Below are positions 15,295-23,410 of a stretch of 40,951 nt of DNA, piece by piece. Source of the DNA: Pseudoselenomonas ruminantium. GTDB lineage: Bacteria > Bacillota > Negativicutes > Selenomonadales > Selenomonadaceae. The DNA is taken from assembly GCA_902780915.1 (NCBI GenBank), contig CACZHK010000018.1:1-40951 (forward strand), read 5' to 3'. The translations under genes were made by a program, and so were the position numbers. The notes below the pieces were generated by a model. The model saw only the letters and a list, made by a program, of their open reading frames with translations. It ran no database searches and was not told the DNA's origin. Each line of letters begins with the position of its first letter. Within the stretch, counting starts at the first letter, position 1.

Positions 15295-17655
15295 TTATGT
15301 ATTCTCTTCACTTTCCTGACCTTCATTGCCGTCTGAGATATTTCCCCCTGTATCACTCTGGAGATTTTCGCTGGTGGCAGTGCTCTGCCCCTCACTCTGC
15401 CGGTTTTCAGCCGGTTCCGCAGACGAGGCAGCTGTGTTATGGCTTTGCGCGGCAGCCAGCGACTCAGTACTCATAGAAGTGGGCGCATTTATCCCCTTAT
15501 TTTCCACTGTAAGCACGCCCTTGCTGCCCCAGAACAATGTGGATGTGATATTGCTGTCCCCATTGGGGGTGTCCGCTTTTGTCTCCGTGCTGTTTGCAGA
15601 CCGGTTTGCTGCATTCGGAGCCATCGTCACGGCAGTGGCGGTTTGACTTTGCACGTTGGGCATGACCGCATTGGTGGCTTCTTCAAGGCGGCTAAAGGTA
15701 ATGCCCTGCTTTGCCATCTGCTGCTCCGTGGCCTGCAGGCTGTCCGCAGATGCCAATGTGGGATTGGCAGAGGGGTTGGGTTTGGCAGAGGGGGTGGGGT
15801 TGGCAGGGGGGGTGGGGACGAATGCCGGATTCGGATGGACAACGAGCATATCATAAACCCAGTTGATACCCTCTGCCTGCGTAGAGGTGCGCTGAGATGC
15901 TTTAAGATGTATGCCCACGGTCTCGGTACCGTCATATTTCTTCTCGGTGATACTGTCCTTCCGGGTCATAAAAGCGGTCAGCAGGGGCATGGTATTGCCT
16001 TCATAGATGCGCCAGACAGCCCCCGGATTGGAGCCGTTTTTGTCAATATTAAAGCCCGCAAAGCTGGCGGCCTGCTTCATCCGGGCATCCGTCAGGGACG
16101 TACCTGCTGTATTGCTGTATTCAGCTTCCTTGTAGTAGGCGTTGGTCACTGTGCCATCGCCGCGTCCCAAAATACCGCCTACATATTCATCATGCTGGCT
16201 GCTGACCGAACCGACATTATAGGAGTTTTCTATTGACGTATCAGCGGCAGCATATCCTACAATCCCCCCCACAGCAGCAAAAAAGCCCCCACCTTCATTA
16301 GCATGAATGTTGCCTGTATTATAGGTGTTTAGCACCTTGCCACTTCCAGAATTAACTCCTACGATTCCCCCTGCGACTCTGTCCGTATCATTTGCAGCAC
16401 TTCCTGAGGAGGGGCCATTCCAAAACACATCCCCTTCGTTATAGGCGTTTTGCACCGTACCCGCATTATAGCCCACGATACCGCCCACTTGATAGCGGGT
16501 GTTTTCCGTGACTGTCCCCGTGTTATGCGCCATTTCCACCGTGCCGTTTGCAAGGTTAAATCCAACGATACCGCCTATACCGTTAGATCCCCCTCTGATA
16601 TCAGCTTTGTTATACACATTGCGAACAGTTCCATTATTACTTCCGGCAATGGCTCCTACAGAATGATTCCCATAAATACTGCCGCTCTCTATTCCTACAT
16701 TTTCCACCACTCCGCCTGTCCCTATGCTGGAAAATAGTCCTAGGTTGGAATGGGCGGGACCACTACTCCAGCTAGGATTCGTCTCCATATTCATAATGAG
16801 ATTACTGATTTTGTACCCCAGCCCATCAAAGTGGCCGGTATATGGGTTAGCGCCTCCATGACCACTGCCTACCGACCCTATTGGCACGAAATTATAATAA
16901 CCTGAACCAGTGAGGGCAATATCACTGGCCAGCATATAGTTATCCCCCAGATGATTTCTTATATCGTTCAGTTCTTCCTGGGTGTTGACCAGCTTATACA
17001 GATATTTGGTACCGGTTGTATTGGCATAATCCCCTGTTCCATCCGTCGAGCCAAGGTGGATTTCGCCGCCGACGGACTTCAAAGTTACATTTGCTGCCCC
17101 GGGCGTAATTACATCAGCGGTATTTTTGAAGGTGATATTTTTTCCCTCTACGGTAATGGTTTGGGCTGCCTTCAGGCTGCCCTTGTTCACCACATCCCCC
17201 GCAAAGGTTGTGGCATCATTCATGGCCGTAAGGGCGCTGTCAAAGCTGTCAAGATGTCCCGTCAAGTCAGCCGTGGAAAGATGCAGCGTCCCCACGTCGA
17301 TGGTGGCCCCATCCCCAATATGGATGCCATTGGGATTGACAATATAAATAGTACCGCCGCCCGTCAGCTTCCCCAGAATGGAGGATATGCTGCTGCCATT
17401 GACATAGTTCAGGTAATTATGGGCATCAAAGGCCACCGTCTCGTTGCTGGCGATGGAAAAATCCCCCCAGGTGATGAGGTTATTGGCCGCTCCCGTGATA
17501 TTCATGGTCGTGCCGCTGGTGCTGATAGCGGCGGTGGAGCTGACCCCGCCCACGGGCAGGGCATAGGCGGCGGGACTAAGGCTGAAGCAGCCCCCCAGGA
17601 GTGCCGCCGCGACTGCAGCCCGTAGCTGCCTGGTGATGTTTGACTTCCTTTTCAT
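15295..17655 (-). CDS. TpsA-type filamentous haemagglutinin/adhesin with GLUG repeats
   Basis: The 786-residue exoprotein starts MKRKSNITRQLR with a long signal peptide ending near SPAAYALP. The TPS secretion domain follows (about residues 38-190), with ITWGDFSIASNETVAF and the hallmark NPNGIHIGDGATI. Residues about 270-500 carry GLUG-type repeats (GGIVGYNAGTVQNAYNEG and variants), predicted to continue the beta-helix. Then come a proline/asparagine-rich repeat (PTPPANPTPSAKPNPSANP) and a Ser/Thr/Ala-rich low-complexity tail. It is short for a TpsA. The partner transporter is encoded 24 nt downstream. ATG 17655 is preferred because AAAGGAAG lies 7 nt upstream; two earlier in-frame ATGs fit the ribosome site worse. 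Likely a surface adhesin. Confidence 0.85.
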   Translation of the reverse strand: MKRKSNITRQLRAAVAAALLGGCFSLSPAAYALPVGGVSSTAAISTSGTTMNITGAANNLITWGDFSIASNETVAFDAHNYLNYVNGSSISSILGKLTGGGTIYIVNPNGIHIGDGATIDVGTLHLSTADLTGHLDSFDSALTAMNDATTFAGDVVNKGSLKAAQTITVEGKNITFKNTADVITPGAANVTLKSVGGEIHLGSTDGTGDYANTTGTKYLYKLVNTQEELNDIRNHLGDNYMLASDIALTGSGYYNFVPIGSVGSGHGGANPYTGHFDGLGYKISNLIMNMETNPSWSSGPAHSNLGLFSSIGTGGVVENVGIESGSIYGNHSVGAIAGSNNGTVRNVYNKADIRGGSNGIGGIVGFNLANGTVEMAHNTGTVTENTRYQVGGIVGYNAGTVQNAYNEGDVFWNGPSSGSAANDTDRVAGGIVGVNSGSGKVLNTYNTGNIHANEGGGFFAAVGGIVGYAAADTSIENSYNVGSVSSQHDEYVGGILGRGDGTVTNAYYKEAEYSNTAGTSLTDARMKQAASFAGFNIDKNGSNPGAVWRIYEGNTMPLLTAFMTRKDSITEKKYDGTETVGIHLKASQRTSTQAEGINWVYDMLVVHPNPAFVPTPPANPTPSAKPNPSANPTLASADSLQATEQQMAKQGITFSRLEEATNAVMPNVQSQTATAVTMAPNAANRSANSTETKADTPNGDSNITSTLFWGSKGVLTVENKGINAPTSMSTESLAAAQSHNTAASSAEPAENRQSEGQSTATSENLQSDTGGNISDGNEGQESEENT

Positions 17656-18082
17656 CGTCATCTTCCTTTCCCAAAGGATACACGGAAACACAAATAGCCC
17701 TTACGGCTCAGGGGTGACTGAATTGGCACCCCGGCCGCAAAGGCTGGTTCTTCTATATGAAATTTACAAAGGGGCGGACTTCTGCCGTATGGCCTACAGC
17801 AGCACTTCTGTCCCCCCCCCGCAGACAGTGGAGGGCAAGAAGGTATGGAAGTAATTGTTGGCAAGCATAATCCCGCGCCTCCCTTTCTTTTCAATGCTCA
17901 GGTCGGTGCAACACCGGCTAAGAATCGCTACATTGTTGATATTCTCCTTGAAATAAGAATATCCTGCTAAAAATATATCGAAATTTTAGCCCCTGAACTT
18001 AAACAGATTTTCCGGAAGTGCTTATTTTCTGCCCCTGGCCGTCTTTCCTAAGCATACCCCTCTTGTCCGCTCTTTTGTGATT
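17656..18082. other. long leader/intergenic region upstream of the TpsA gene
   Basis: About 430 bases without a clear gene. On the minus strand I see a hairpin GATATTCT-loop-AGAATATC (17938-17963) that holds an AAGGAG in its loop, a CGGTG/CACCG hairpin near 17910, and a 24-codon frame (17868-17794) with GGGAGG upstream that contains nine consecutive G. Nearer the adhesin gene are GC-rich inverted segments (for example GGGGTG / CACCCC, 17711-17732). The length and structure suggest a long regulated 5' leader; it matches no riboswitch class I recognise. Confidence 0.35.
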
Positions 18083-19327
18083 TCAGTACAGCGGATACTT
18101 CTCGCAGAGGGCTGCCACACGCTGGCGGGCTTCTTCCTTCACGCTCTCATTCTCCACATCCTCAAGCACCATGGAGATGATCTCGCCCACTTCCTTCATA
18201 TCCTCTTCCTTGAACCCACGGGTGGTGAGAGCCGGGCTGCCCAGGCGCAGGCCGCTGGTGACGAAGGGGCTCAGAGGCTCGAAGGGGATGGTGTTGCGGT
18301 TGGCGGTGATGTTCACCTCGTCCAGCACCGTCTGGGCCGTCTTGCCGGTGATGCTCTTGTTGGTGAGATCCACCAGCATCAGATGGTTGTCCGTGCCGCC
18401 GGAGACAAGGCGGAAGCCGTTTTTCTGCAGGGTATCTGCCAGAACGGCGGCGTTCTTCACCACCTGGGCGGCGTACTCCTTGAACTCCGGCTGCAGGGCT
18501 TCTCCCAGTGCCACGGCCTTGGCGGCAATGACGTGCATGAGAGGGCCGCCCTGGATGCCGGGGAACACAGCCTTGTTGAACTGCTTGCCGAACTCGGCAT
18601 CACGGCAGAGGATCATGCCGCCGCGGGGGCCGCGCAAGGTCTTGTGGGTGGTGGTGGTGACCACATCGGCGTAGGGAATGGGGCTGGGATGAAGTCCTGC
18701 CGCCACCAGGCCTGCGATATGGGCGATATCCACCATGAGATAGGCCCCTGCTTTCTTCGCAATCTCAGAAAGGCGGGGGAAATCAAGGGTGCGGGCATAG
18801 GCAGAAGCGCCGGCCACGATGAGCTTCGGCTTCACTTCCTCAGCCTGCTTCTCCAGAGCATCGTAGTCGATCTGCTCCGTGTCCCTGTCAACCCCATAGG
18901 GCACGATGTTGAAATACTTGCCACTCATATTCACGGGGCTGCCGTGGGTGAGATGGCCGCCATCGGTGAGATTCATGCCCATGACAGTATCACCGGGCGA
19001 GAGCAGGGCGAAGAACACCGCCATATTGGCCTGGGCACCGGAATGGGGCTGCACATTGGCATACCCTGCCCCAAAGAGCTTCTTGGCCCGCTCGATGGCC
19101 AGGGTTTCCACTTCGTCCACGAACTCGCACCCGCCATAATAGCGCTTGCCGGGATAACCTTCGGCGTACTTATTGGTGAGCACGCTGCCCTGAGCCTCCA
19201 TGACAGCTTGGCTCACAATATTCTCAGAAGCAATCAGCTCCAGCTTGCTGCGCTGCCGGTTCAGCTCCTTGTCCAAAACCTCCGCCACCGCAGCATCAGT
19301 ATCCCTCAACCTAGACATCAACCCCAT
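18083..19327 (-). CDS. glyA: serine hydroxymethyltransferase
   Basis: The 414-residue protein is a complete GlyA. It interconverts serine and glycine with tetrahydrofolate, feeding one-carbon metabolism in the cytoplasm. Visible marks are [11 protein letters not shown] near residue 30, the [15 protein letters not shown] loop, [18 protein letters not shown] and the PLP lysine K229 in [18 protein letters not shown] 19327 is chosen because GGGAGG lies 7 nt upstream. It follows rpiB on the same strand after 180 nt that contain a repeat-like hairpin; rpiB-glyA is a common Firmicutes pairing. Confidence 0.96.
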   Translation of the reverse strand: MGLMSRLRDTDAAVAEVLDKELNRQRSKLELIASENIVSQAVMEAQGSVLTNKYAEGYPGKRYYGGCEFVDEVETLAIERAKKLFGAGYANVQPHSGAQANMAVFFALLSPGDTVMGMNLTDGGHLTHGSPVNMSGKYFNIVPYGVDRDTEQIDYDALEKQAEEVKPKLIVAGASAYARTLDFPRLSEIAKKAGAYLMVDIAHIAGLVAAGLHPSPIPYADVVTTTTHKTLRGPRGGMILCRDAEFGKQFNKAVFPGIQGGPLMHVIAAKAVALGEALQPEFKEYAAQVVKNAAVLADTLQKNGFRLVSGGTDNHLMLVDLTNKSITGKTAQTVLDEVNITANRNTIPFEPLSPFVTSGLRLGSPALTTRGFKEEDMKEVGEIISMVLEDVENESVKEEARQRVAALCEKYPLY

Positions 19328-19384
19328 ATCTCGGCCTCCCTCATATAATAAACACAAATCCCTCAAACTTCAGCCCATGGATGG

Positions 19385-19490
19385 GCGTTTTGCGACCCTT
19401 TGGATTTCAAGGATGAAATCCATGTGGTCGCGCTTTCTTTTGGTTCGTTTTCTTTACTCTAAAGAAAATGAACAGCCGAAACCTAACAAA
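19385..19490. repeat. paired palindromic element between rpiB and glyA
   Basis: Two adjacent inverted repeats fill the gap: GCGACC...GGATTTC / GAAATCC...GGTCGC around 19391-19432, and GTTCGTTTTCTTTA / TAAAGAAAATGAAC around 19444-19474. Neither has a clean T-run. The arrangement resembles dispersed extragenic palindromes; whether it recurs in the genome cannot be seen here. Confidence 0.5.
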
Positions 19491-19507
19491 AAGAGCAATG
19501 AGAAGGC

Positions 19508-19951
19508 TTACTTCTCCTCGAGAGCCATAATCTTATTGACTCTCCTCTCATGCCGTCCCCCCTGGAACTCCTCTTTCACCCAGACGCGGACGATCTCGCC
19601 AGCCGGGCCGAAGCCGGTGACCCTGCCGCCCATGGCCAGCACATTGGCATTGTTATGTGCCCTGGACATGCGGGCAGAGTACACATCCGTGCACAGCGCG
19701 CAGCGGATGCCCTTGATCTTGTTGGCAGCAATGGAAATGCCGATGCCGGTGCCGCAGAGCACAATGCCCCTGTCAGCCTTGCCACTCACAATCTCGCCGC
19801 AGACCTTCTCGGCAATATCAGGGTAATCCACCGACTCAGTGCCGAAAGTCCCCACATCCTTGATCTCGATGTCGCCAAACTCCTTCAGCACCATCTTGAC
19901 CTCTTCTTTAAGAGCCACAGCACCATGATCGCTGCCAATAACAATCTTCAT
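19508..19951 (-). CDS. rpiB: ribose 5-phosphate isomerase B
   Basis: The 147-residue protein is a complete RpiB/LacAB-family enzyme converting ribulose 5-phosphate and ribose 5-phosphate. It shows the N-terminal GSDHGAVALKEE, the catalytic cysteine in IVLCGTGIGISIAANK (C66), the RCALCTD strand and HNNANVLAMGGR that binds phosphate. AGGGGGC lies 9 nt before the ATG and a TATAAT about 20 nt upstream suggests a nearby promoter. It precedes glyA on the same strand. Confidence 0.95.
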   Translation of the reverse strand: MKIVIGSDHGAVALKEEVKMVLKEFGDIEIKDVGTFGTESVDYPDIAEKVCGEIVSGKADRGIVLCGTGIGISIAANKIKGIRCALCTDVYSARMSRAHNNANVLAMGGRVTGFGPAGEIVRVWVKEEFQGGRHERRVNKIMALEEK

Positions 19952-20113
19952 AATCCATTGCCCCCTAATTATATGATAGTAAAACTAAGACCACACAAAT
20001 AAAACTATCGCCAACATGCCTTCCCCTCAAGGGAAAGGCTTTTCAACACAGCCGTAACTTAAATTTTACCACATACAAACAAAAGAGCAATACAGCAAAC
20101 CTTTCATATTGCG

Positions 20114-20152
20114 GAAAAATTCCCGCCGCCCACCACAAGCAACGGGAATTTT
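20114..20152 (-). terminator. terminator of cstA
   Basis: AAAATTCCCG (20143-20152) pairs with CGGGAATTTT (20116-20125) on the minus strand across a GC-rich loop and ends in T-rich sequence, 24 nt beyond the cstA stop. Confidence 0.7.
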
Positions 20153-20176
20153 CTATATGTTTACAGAGAAGCAACC

Positions 20177-21850
20177 TTATTTCGCCAGCGCAGCCTCCTC
20201 TTTCCCCAGGAGTTCCCTGCCGCAGTGCTTCACTACCAGCACTGCCAGCGTCATGAGCGCCAGAGCCAATACCAGCTGCAAGCCGTCCACCATGAGGACG
20301 AAATTCCCTGCTGACAGCTTGGCGAAAATGCCCCAGACCGACATCACCAGGGCGCTCATGGTCACGCAGAACATGAACACCATGGGCACATAGAGCATCC
20401 AGCCCTTGCGGCCCGTGACCTTCAGGAATACGGAGAGAGAAATCAGCACCAAAGCGGAGAGCAGCTGATTGGCTGCGCCGAACAGCGGCCAGATGCTCAT
20501 ATAGCCTGCCTGGCAAAGAGCCAAGCCCAAGACCAAAGTGACGATAGTAGAGAAATACTTATCCTGGCAGATCTGCTGGAAGGAACTTTCCTCCTCACCC
20601 TTGCCGGCGGCAAAAAGCTCCTGGAAGCTCATGCGGCCGATGCGGGCCACGGAGTCAATGGTAGTCATGGCCAGAGCCGACACGCACATGGTAATCACGC
20701 AAGCGGAAAGAGCGCTGGGCAGGCCAAACATCTGGAAGAAGCCGCCGATGGCCCCGGCGAAAATCTGGAAAGGCGTGCCCTGGGGCAGGTGGCCGTTGGA
20801 AGCAGCCGCACAGGCGATAACCAGCGCCACCACGCCGAGAAGAGATTCTACCAGCATGGCCCCATAGCCCACCGGCAACATATCCCTTTCATTGGCGATG
20901 GCCTTGGAAGAAGTGCCGGAGCTCACCAGGCTGTGGAAGCCGGACACGGCCCCGCAGGCGATGGTGATGAAAAGAATCGGGAACAGGCTCTGGCCGTTCA
21001 CCGTGAAGCCCACGAAAGCGGGCATATTGATTACCGGCTGAGCTGCCACCACCCCGATGACGCCACCTGCTACCATCCCCAGCAGCAGGAAAGAGCTGAG
21101 ATAATCCCTCGGCTCCATCAGCAGCCACATGGGCAGGACAGAGGCGATGAAGCAGTAGCCAAAGGTCAGATAACGCCAGGTCTGCATATCCAGGTACAGC
21201 GGGAAAGCCATACCGGCGGCAAACATGGCCACCACCAGCACAATGGCCACCAAGAGCTTCACTGCGCCGCTGGGATTGACCTTCCGAATGAAGAAGCCAA
21301 AGCCCATGGCCACCACGATATAAAGGAGGGAAATGGAAGCCGCCTGGGCCCCCGGCACATTGGCCGTCCCGTCCTTCAAAGTCCCTGCAAAGGTGCCTGC
21401 CAGAATATCTGCAAAAGCTGCCAGCACCAAAAGGGTGAACAGCCAGCAGAACAGCAGGAACAGCCTGCGTCCCGTACGTCCCACATACGCTTCAATCATC
21501 ATCCCCAGCGATTGTCCCTTGTTCTTCACCGAAGCATACAGGGCTGTAAAGTCCTGCACCGCCCCAAAGAACACGCCACCCACCAGCAGCCAGATAAGGG
21601 CAGGAGCCCACCCGAACATGGCTGCGATGATAGGGCCCGTCACAGGCCCTGCTCCCGTGATGGAAGAAAACTGATGGGCAAACACCGTAAACCGCGAAGC
21701 CGGAGCGAAATCCCCTCCATCCTCCAACTCCACCGCCGGCGTCCTAGCCTCAGGGTCAATCCCCCAGGTGCGCACCAGCCATCGCCCATAAAGCAGATAG
21801 GCAGCCACAAAGACCACCAGGGCAAGACCTACTAACATAAGTCCATTCAT
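20177..21850 (-). CDS. cstA: carbon starvation protein CstA-type transporter
   Basis: The 557-residue polytopic membrane protein is the short form of the CstA family, whose members import peptides or pyruvate. It has about 15 hydrophobic segments, the early HQFSSITGAGPVTGPIIAA signature (residues 59-77), SLVSSGTSSKAIANERD in the middle, and PLFGAANQLLSALVLI near the C-terminus. E. coli CstA is about 700 residues; the 550-residue version is common in anaerobic Firmicutes. It stands alone with a perfect promoter and its own terminator, so it may be strongly expressed. No LytTR-type two-component system, a frequent partner, is adjacent. Confidence 0.92.
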   Translation of the reverse strand: MNGLMLVGLALVVFVAAYLLYGRWLVRTWGIDPEARTPAVELEDGGDFAPASRFTVFAHQFSSITGAGPVTGPIIAAMFGWAPALIWLLVGGVFFGAVQDFTALYASVKNKGQSLGMMIEAYVGRTGRRLFLLFCWLFTLLVLAAFADILAGTFAGTLKDGTANVPGAQAASISLLYIVVAMGFGFFIRKVNPSGAVKLLVAIVLVVAMFAAGMAFPLYLDMQTWRYLTFGYCFIASVLPMWLLMEPRDYLSSFLLLGMVAGGVIGVVAAQPVINMPAFVGFTVNGQSLFPILFITIACGAVSGFHSLVSSGTSSKAIANERDMLPVGYGAMLVESLLGVVALVIACAAASNGHLPQGTPFQIFAGAIGGFFQMFGLPSALSACVITMCVSALAMTTIDSVARIGRMSFQELFAAGKGEEESSFQQICQDKYFSTIVTLVLGLALCQAGYMSIWPLFGAANQLLSALVLISLSVFLKVTGRKGWMLYVPMVFMFCVTMSALVMSVWGIFAKLSAGNFVLMVDGLQLVLALALMTLAVLVVKHCGRELLGKEEAALAK

Positions 21851-21906
21851 AATAAGGCCTTCCTTCTAAAAAGATACACTGGATAAGAACATTTATATGT
21901 TTATGT

Positions 21907-21935
21907 ATTATAGACTCATGTATACTGTATGTCAA
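21907..21935 (-). promoter_or_regulatory. consensus promoter of cstA
   Basis: TTGACA (21930-21935) and TATAAT (21907-21912) are exactly 17 nt apart on the minus strand, matching the sigma-A consensus at all 12 positions. The start codon is about 56 nt downstream, after AAGGAAGG. Confidence 0.85.
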
Positions 21936-21985
21936 CGTGTAAACTTTAAGAAGTAATGCTCTGAAGATTTCGATTGTACTGGAAC

Positions 21986-22013
21986 AAAAAAGAGCCGCCC
22001 CGAAGGGCAGCCA
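21986..22013 (-). terminator. terminator after the toxN-like gene
   Basis: GGCTGCCC, loop TTCG, GGGCGGCTC and six T follow the toxin stop by about 3 nt on the minus strand, a UUCG-capped intrinsic terminator. Confidence 0.8.
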
Positions 22014-22015
22014 CA

Positions 22016-22522
22016 TCACAAAGTATTATTTTCCAGGAATTCCCTATATGCTTTTTCCAACAACTTGAAATCACAGCTATTTTCCGTTAACTTTCCCTTC
22101 CTATTGGTGGTGACCATTTCATATATTTTCCTTGCCTTCTTCTCTATTCGCTCCTGATTCTTCATGCAAAACCTATATTCTTTATTTACCAGCAAACGAT
22201 ATTTCTCATCCTCGATATCCCTGATGACCAATCTTTTCAGGCAATTTTGCGGAATAGGTATCATAAAGTTGAATCTAAGCGAACCTTTAATCTTCTCTTT
22301 GTCCTCTGGAACCTGAATAAGGATATTGGCTTCCTGCTTTGTCTTGAAGGAAGATACCGCCACATAATATGAGATATCATTTATAGTCAGGACAGCTCCA
22401 AAAGAAAATTTGCAGCGATTCTCGTACTTCACATTGGGAACTCTGGTTATGCCATCACGATATTTTTTCTCATAGTTCTGCAAATATGAAATATAATTCT
22501 CATCTACGGTATAAAAATCCAT
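22016..22522 (-). CDS. toxN: type III toxin-antitoxin system ToxN/AbiQ-family endoribonuclease
   Basis: The 168-residue protein begins MDFYTVDENYISYLQNYEKKY and continues with VLTINDISYYVAVSSFKTKQEAN, RFNFMIPIPQ and a C-terminal DFKLLEKAYREFL. This order and wording match ToxN from Bacillus and AbiQ: first strand with FYT...YI.YL, the SS.K active-site segment in place of TS.K, FMIPI, and CNFSLLEEKYR. ToxN cuts A-rich RNA and its own precursor antitoxin RNA, giving phage-abortive infection or plasmid stability. The genomic layout confirms it: promoter, 36-nt tandem repeats, terminator, then this gene. ATG 22522 is used because GGAG lies just upstream and homology begins there. It is AT-rich compared with flanking genes, which suggests acquisition by transfer. 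Confidence 0.85.
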   Translation of the reverse strand: MDFYTVDENYISYLQNYEKKYRDGITRVPNVKYENRCKFSFGAVLTINDISYYVAVSSFKTKQEANILIQVPEDKEKIKGSLRFNFMIPIPQNCLKRLVIRDIEDEKYRLLVNKEYRFCMKNQERIEKKARKIYEMVTTNRKGKLTENSCDFKLLEKAYREFLENNTL

Positions 22523-22534
22523 GTTCTCATCTCC

Positions 22535-22576
22535 AAAACACAATTGGGGAGGTGAGACAAGCTCAACTCCCCAATT
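22535..22576 (-). terminator. attenuating terminator between toxI and toxN
   Basis: AATTGGGGAG (22567-22576 on the minus strand) pairs with CTCCCCAATT (22542-22551), with an inner partial GTTGAG/CTCAC stem, followed by GTGTTTT. It lies just before the toxN start, as in other type III loci. Confidence 0.8.
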
Positions 22577-22681
22577 AAAGGCTCGCATTCGAAGCAGCGA
22601 AGCGCTTAAAGTAAAGGTTCGCACTCAAAGCGGCGAAGCACTTAAAGTAAAGGTCTGTCCTCTAAGCGACAGGACTTTTGT
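22535..22681 (-). ncRNA. toxI: ToxI-type repeat RNA antitoxin
   Basis: Upstream of the toxin the minus strand holds tandem 36-nt units: two close copies (22613-22648 and 22577-22612, sharing CCTTTACTTTAAG.GCTTCGC.GCTT) and a diverged third at 22649-22680. In type III systems each unit is cut out by ToxN and folds into a pseudoknot that inhibits the toxin. The array ends at a long terminator hairpin (22535-22576) between repeats and toxin, which normally keeps RNA antitoxin in excess. All elements are in the canonical order. Confidence 0.8.
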
Positions 22682-22687
22682 ACGGTA

Positions 22688-22717
22688 ATTATAATATATT
22701 ATGGTTGTTTCTGTCAA
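22688..22717 (-). promoter_or_regulatory. promoter of the toxI-toxN locus
   Basis: TTGACA (22712-22717) and TATAAT (22688-22693) with 18-nt spacing lie directly upstream of the first repeat unit, so transcription would begin at the repeats. Confidence 0.75.
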
Positions 22718-22740
22718 GTTCAGAATTTTTATTCTTTATC

Positions 22741-23292
22741 TCAAAGCTCAAATACATCCCTGACCTGTATCTCCAGCTCGTCGTAAAGGCTGAGTTTCAA
22801 GGAGAGACGCTGCCGGGCGCGCTCCTCCTCGTCCATTTCTGACAGTTCCTCATCCGTGATGTTGTGGTAAGTCTCATCCAGCTCATACTTGCCGTCTTTC
22901 AGCAAGTAGACGTCAATGGACTCGGCCTTGGGGTCTACCAGCCAATACTCCCTGACGCCGGACTTCTCATAGACCCGCATCTTCACCGTCAGGTCGCGCT
23001 TCTTGGTGCTGGGGGAGAGAATCTCCGCCACGAAATCAGGAGCGCCCTTGATGAAGCTGGACTTTATCTTGTCAGGGTCGCAGACAATGCAGATATCGGG
23101 AATGAACGTGTTCGCCTCATCAAACCTGACTTCCGCCTCTGAGAAGACCATGCATCTCTTGCCCACCAAAAAGTTGCCAATAAGCCTATGGATATGCCCC
23201 TGTATGCGTATATGCCGTATACTCGCCGGGCTCATCGCATACACCACTCCATCAATCAGTTCTGACTTATCATAGTCCACCAGCGCACCCAT
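22741..23292 (-). CDS. Uma2 family (DUF820) PD-(D/E)XK nuclease-fold protein
   Basis: The 183-residue protein matches the Uma2/DUF820 family: YELIDGVVYAMSPAS-type opening (here ELIDGVVYAMSP), FIPDICIV with the active-site Asp, and PDFVAEILSPSTKKRD with the E-x-x-S-P-S-T-K pattern, then KMRVYEKSGVREYWLVDP. The fold is that of restriction-like endonucleases; cellular function is unknown and the family is strongly expanded in cyanobacteria and some Firmicutes. AGGAGG lies 9 nt before the ATG. It lies between the type III toxin-antitoxin locus and a DUF4143 ATPase, all on the minus strand but apparently separate transcripts. Confidence 0.88.
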   Translation of the reverse strand: MGALVDYDKSELIDGVVYAMSPASIRHIRIQGHIHRLIGNFLVGKRCMVFSEAEVRFDEANTFIPDICIVCDPDKIKSSFIKGAPDFVAEILSPSTKKRDLTVKMRVYEKSGVREYWLVDPKAESIDVYLLKDGKYELDETYHNITDEELSEMDEEERARQRLSLKLSLYDELEIQVRDVFEL

Positions 23293-23410
23293 GCCGACTA
23301 CCTCCTGACAGGTTTATTCTTTCGCTTGACTATATTTTACCACATGCATGAGCAAACAAGGAATAACTGTTTCTGCATGGAAAATATCCGTCCTATTCCC
23401 CAAACAATCC

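Noticed and set aside
17711..17740. Cyclic-di-GMP (GEMM) or cobalamin riboswitch before the adhesin gene
   Set aside because: The conserved GEMM and B12-box sequences are not present on the minus strand.
17658..17894. 78-codon minus-strand frame upstream of the TpsA gene
   Set aside because: Overlaps the adhesin ribosome site, crosses the poly-G tract and reads as Pro/Cys/Gly-rich random sequence; treated as leader.
22577..22680. CRISPR array
   Set aside because: The 36-nt periodic units are contiguous without spacers, only about three occur, and they are followed by a terminator and a ToxN-family gene; type III antitoxin repeats explain them better. No other CRISPR-like array is visible.
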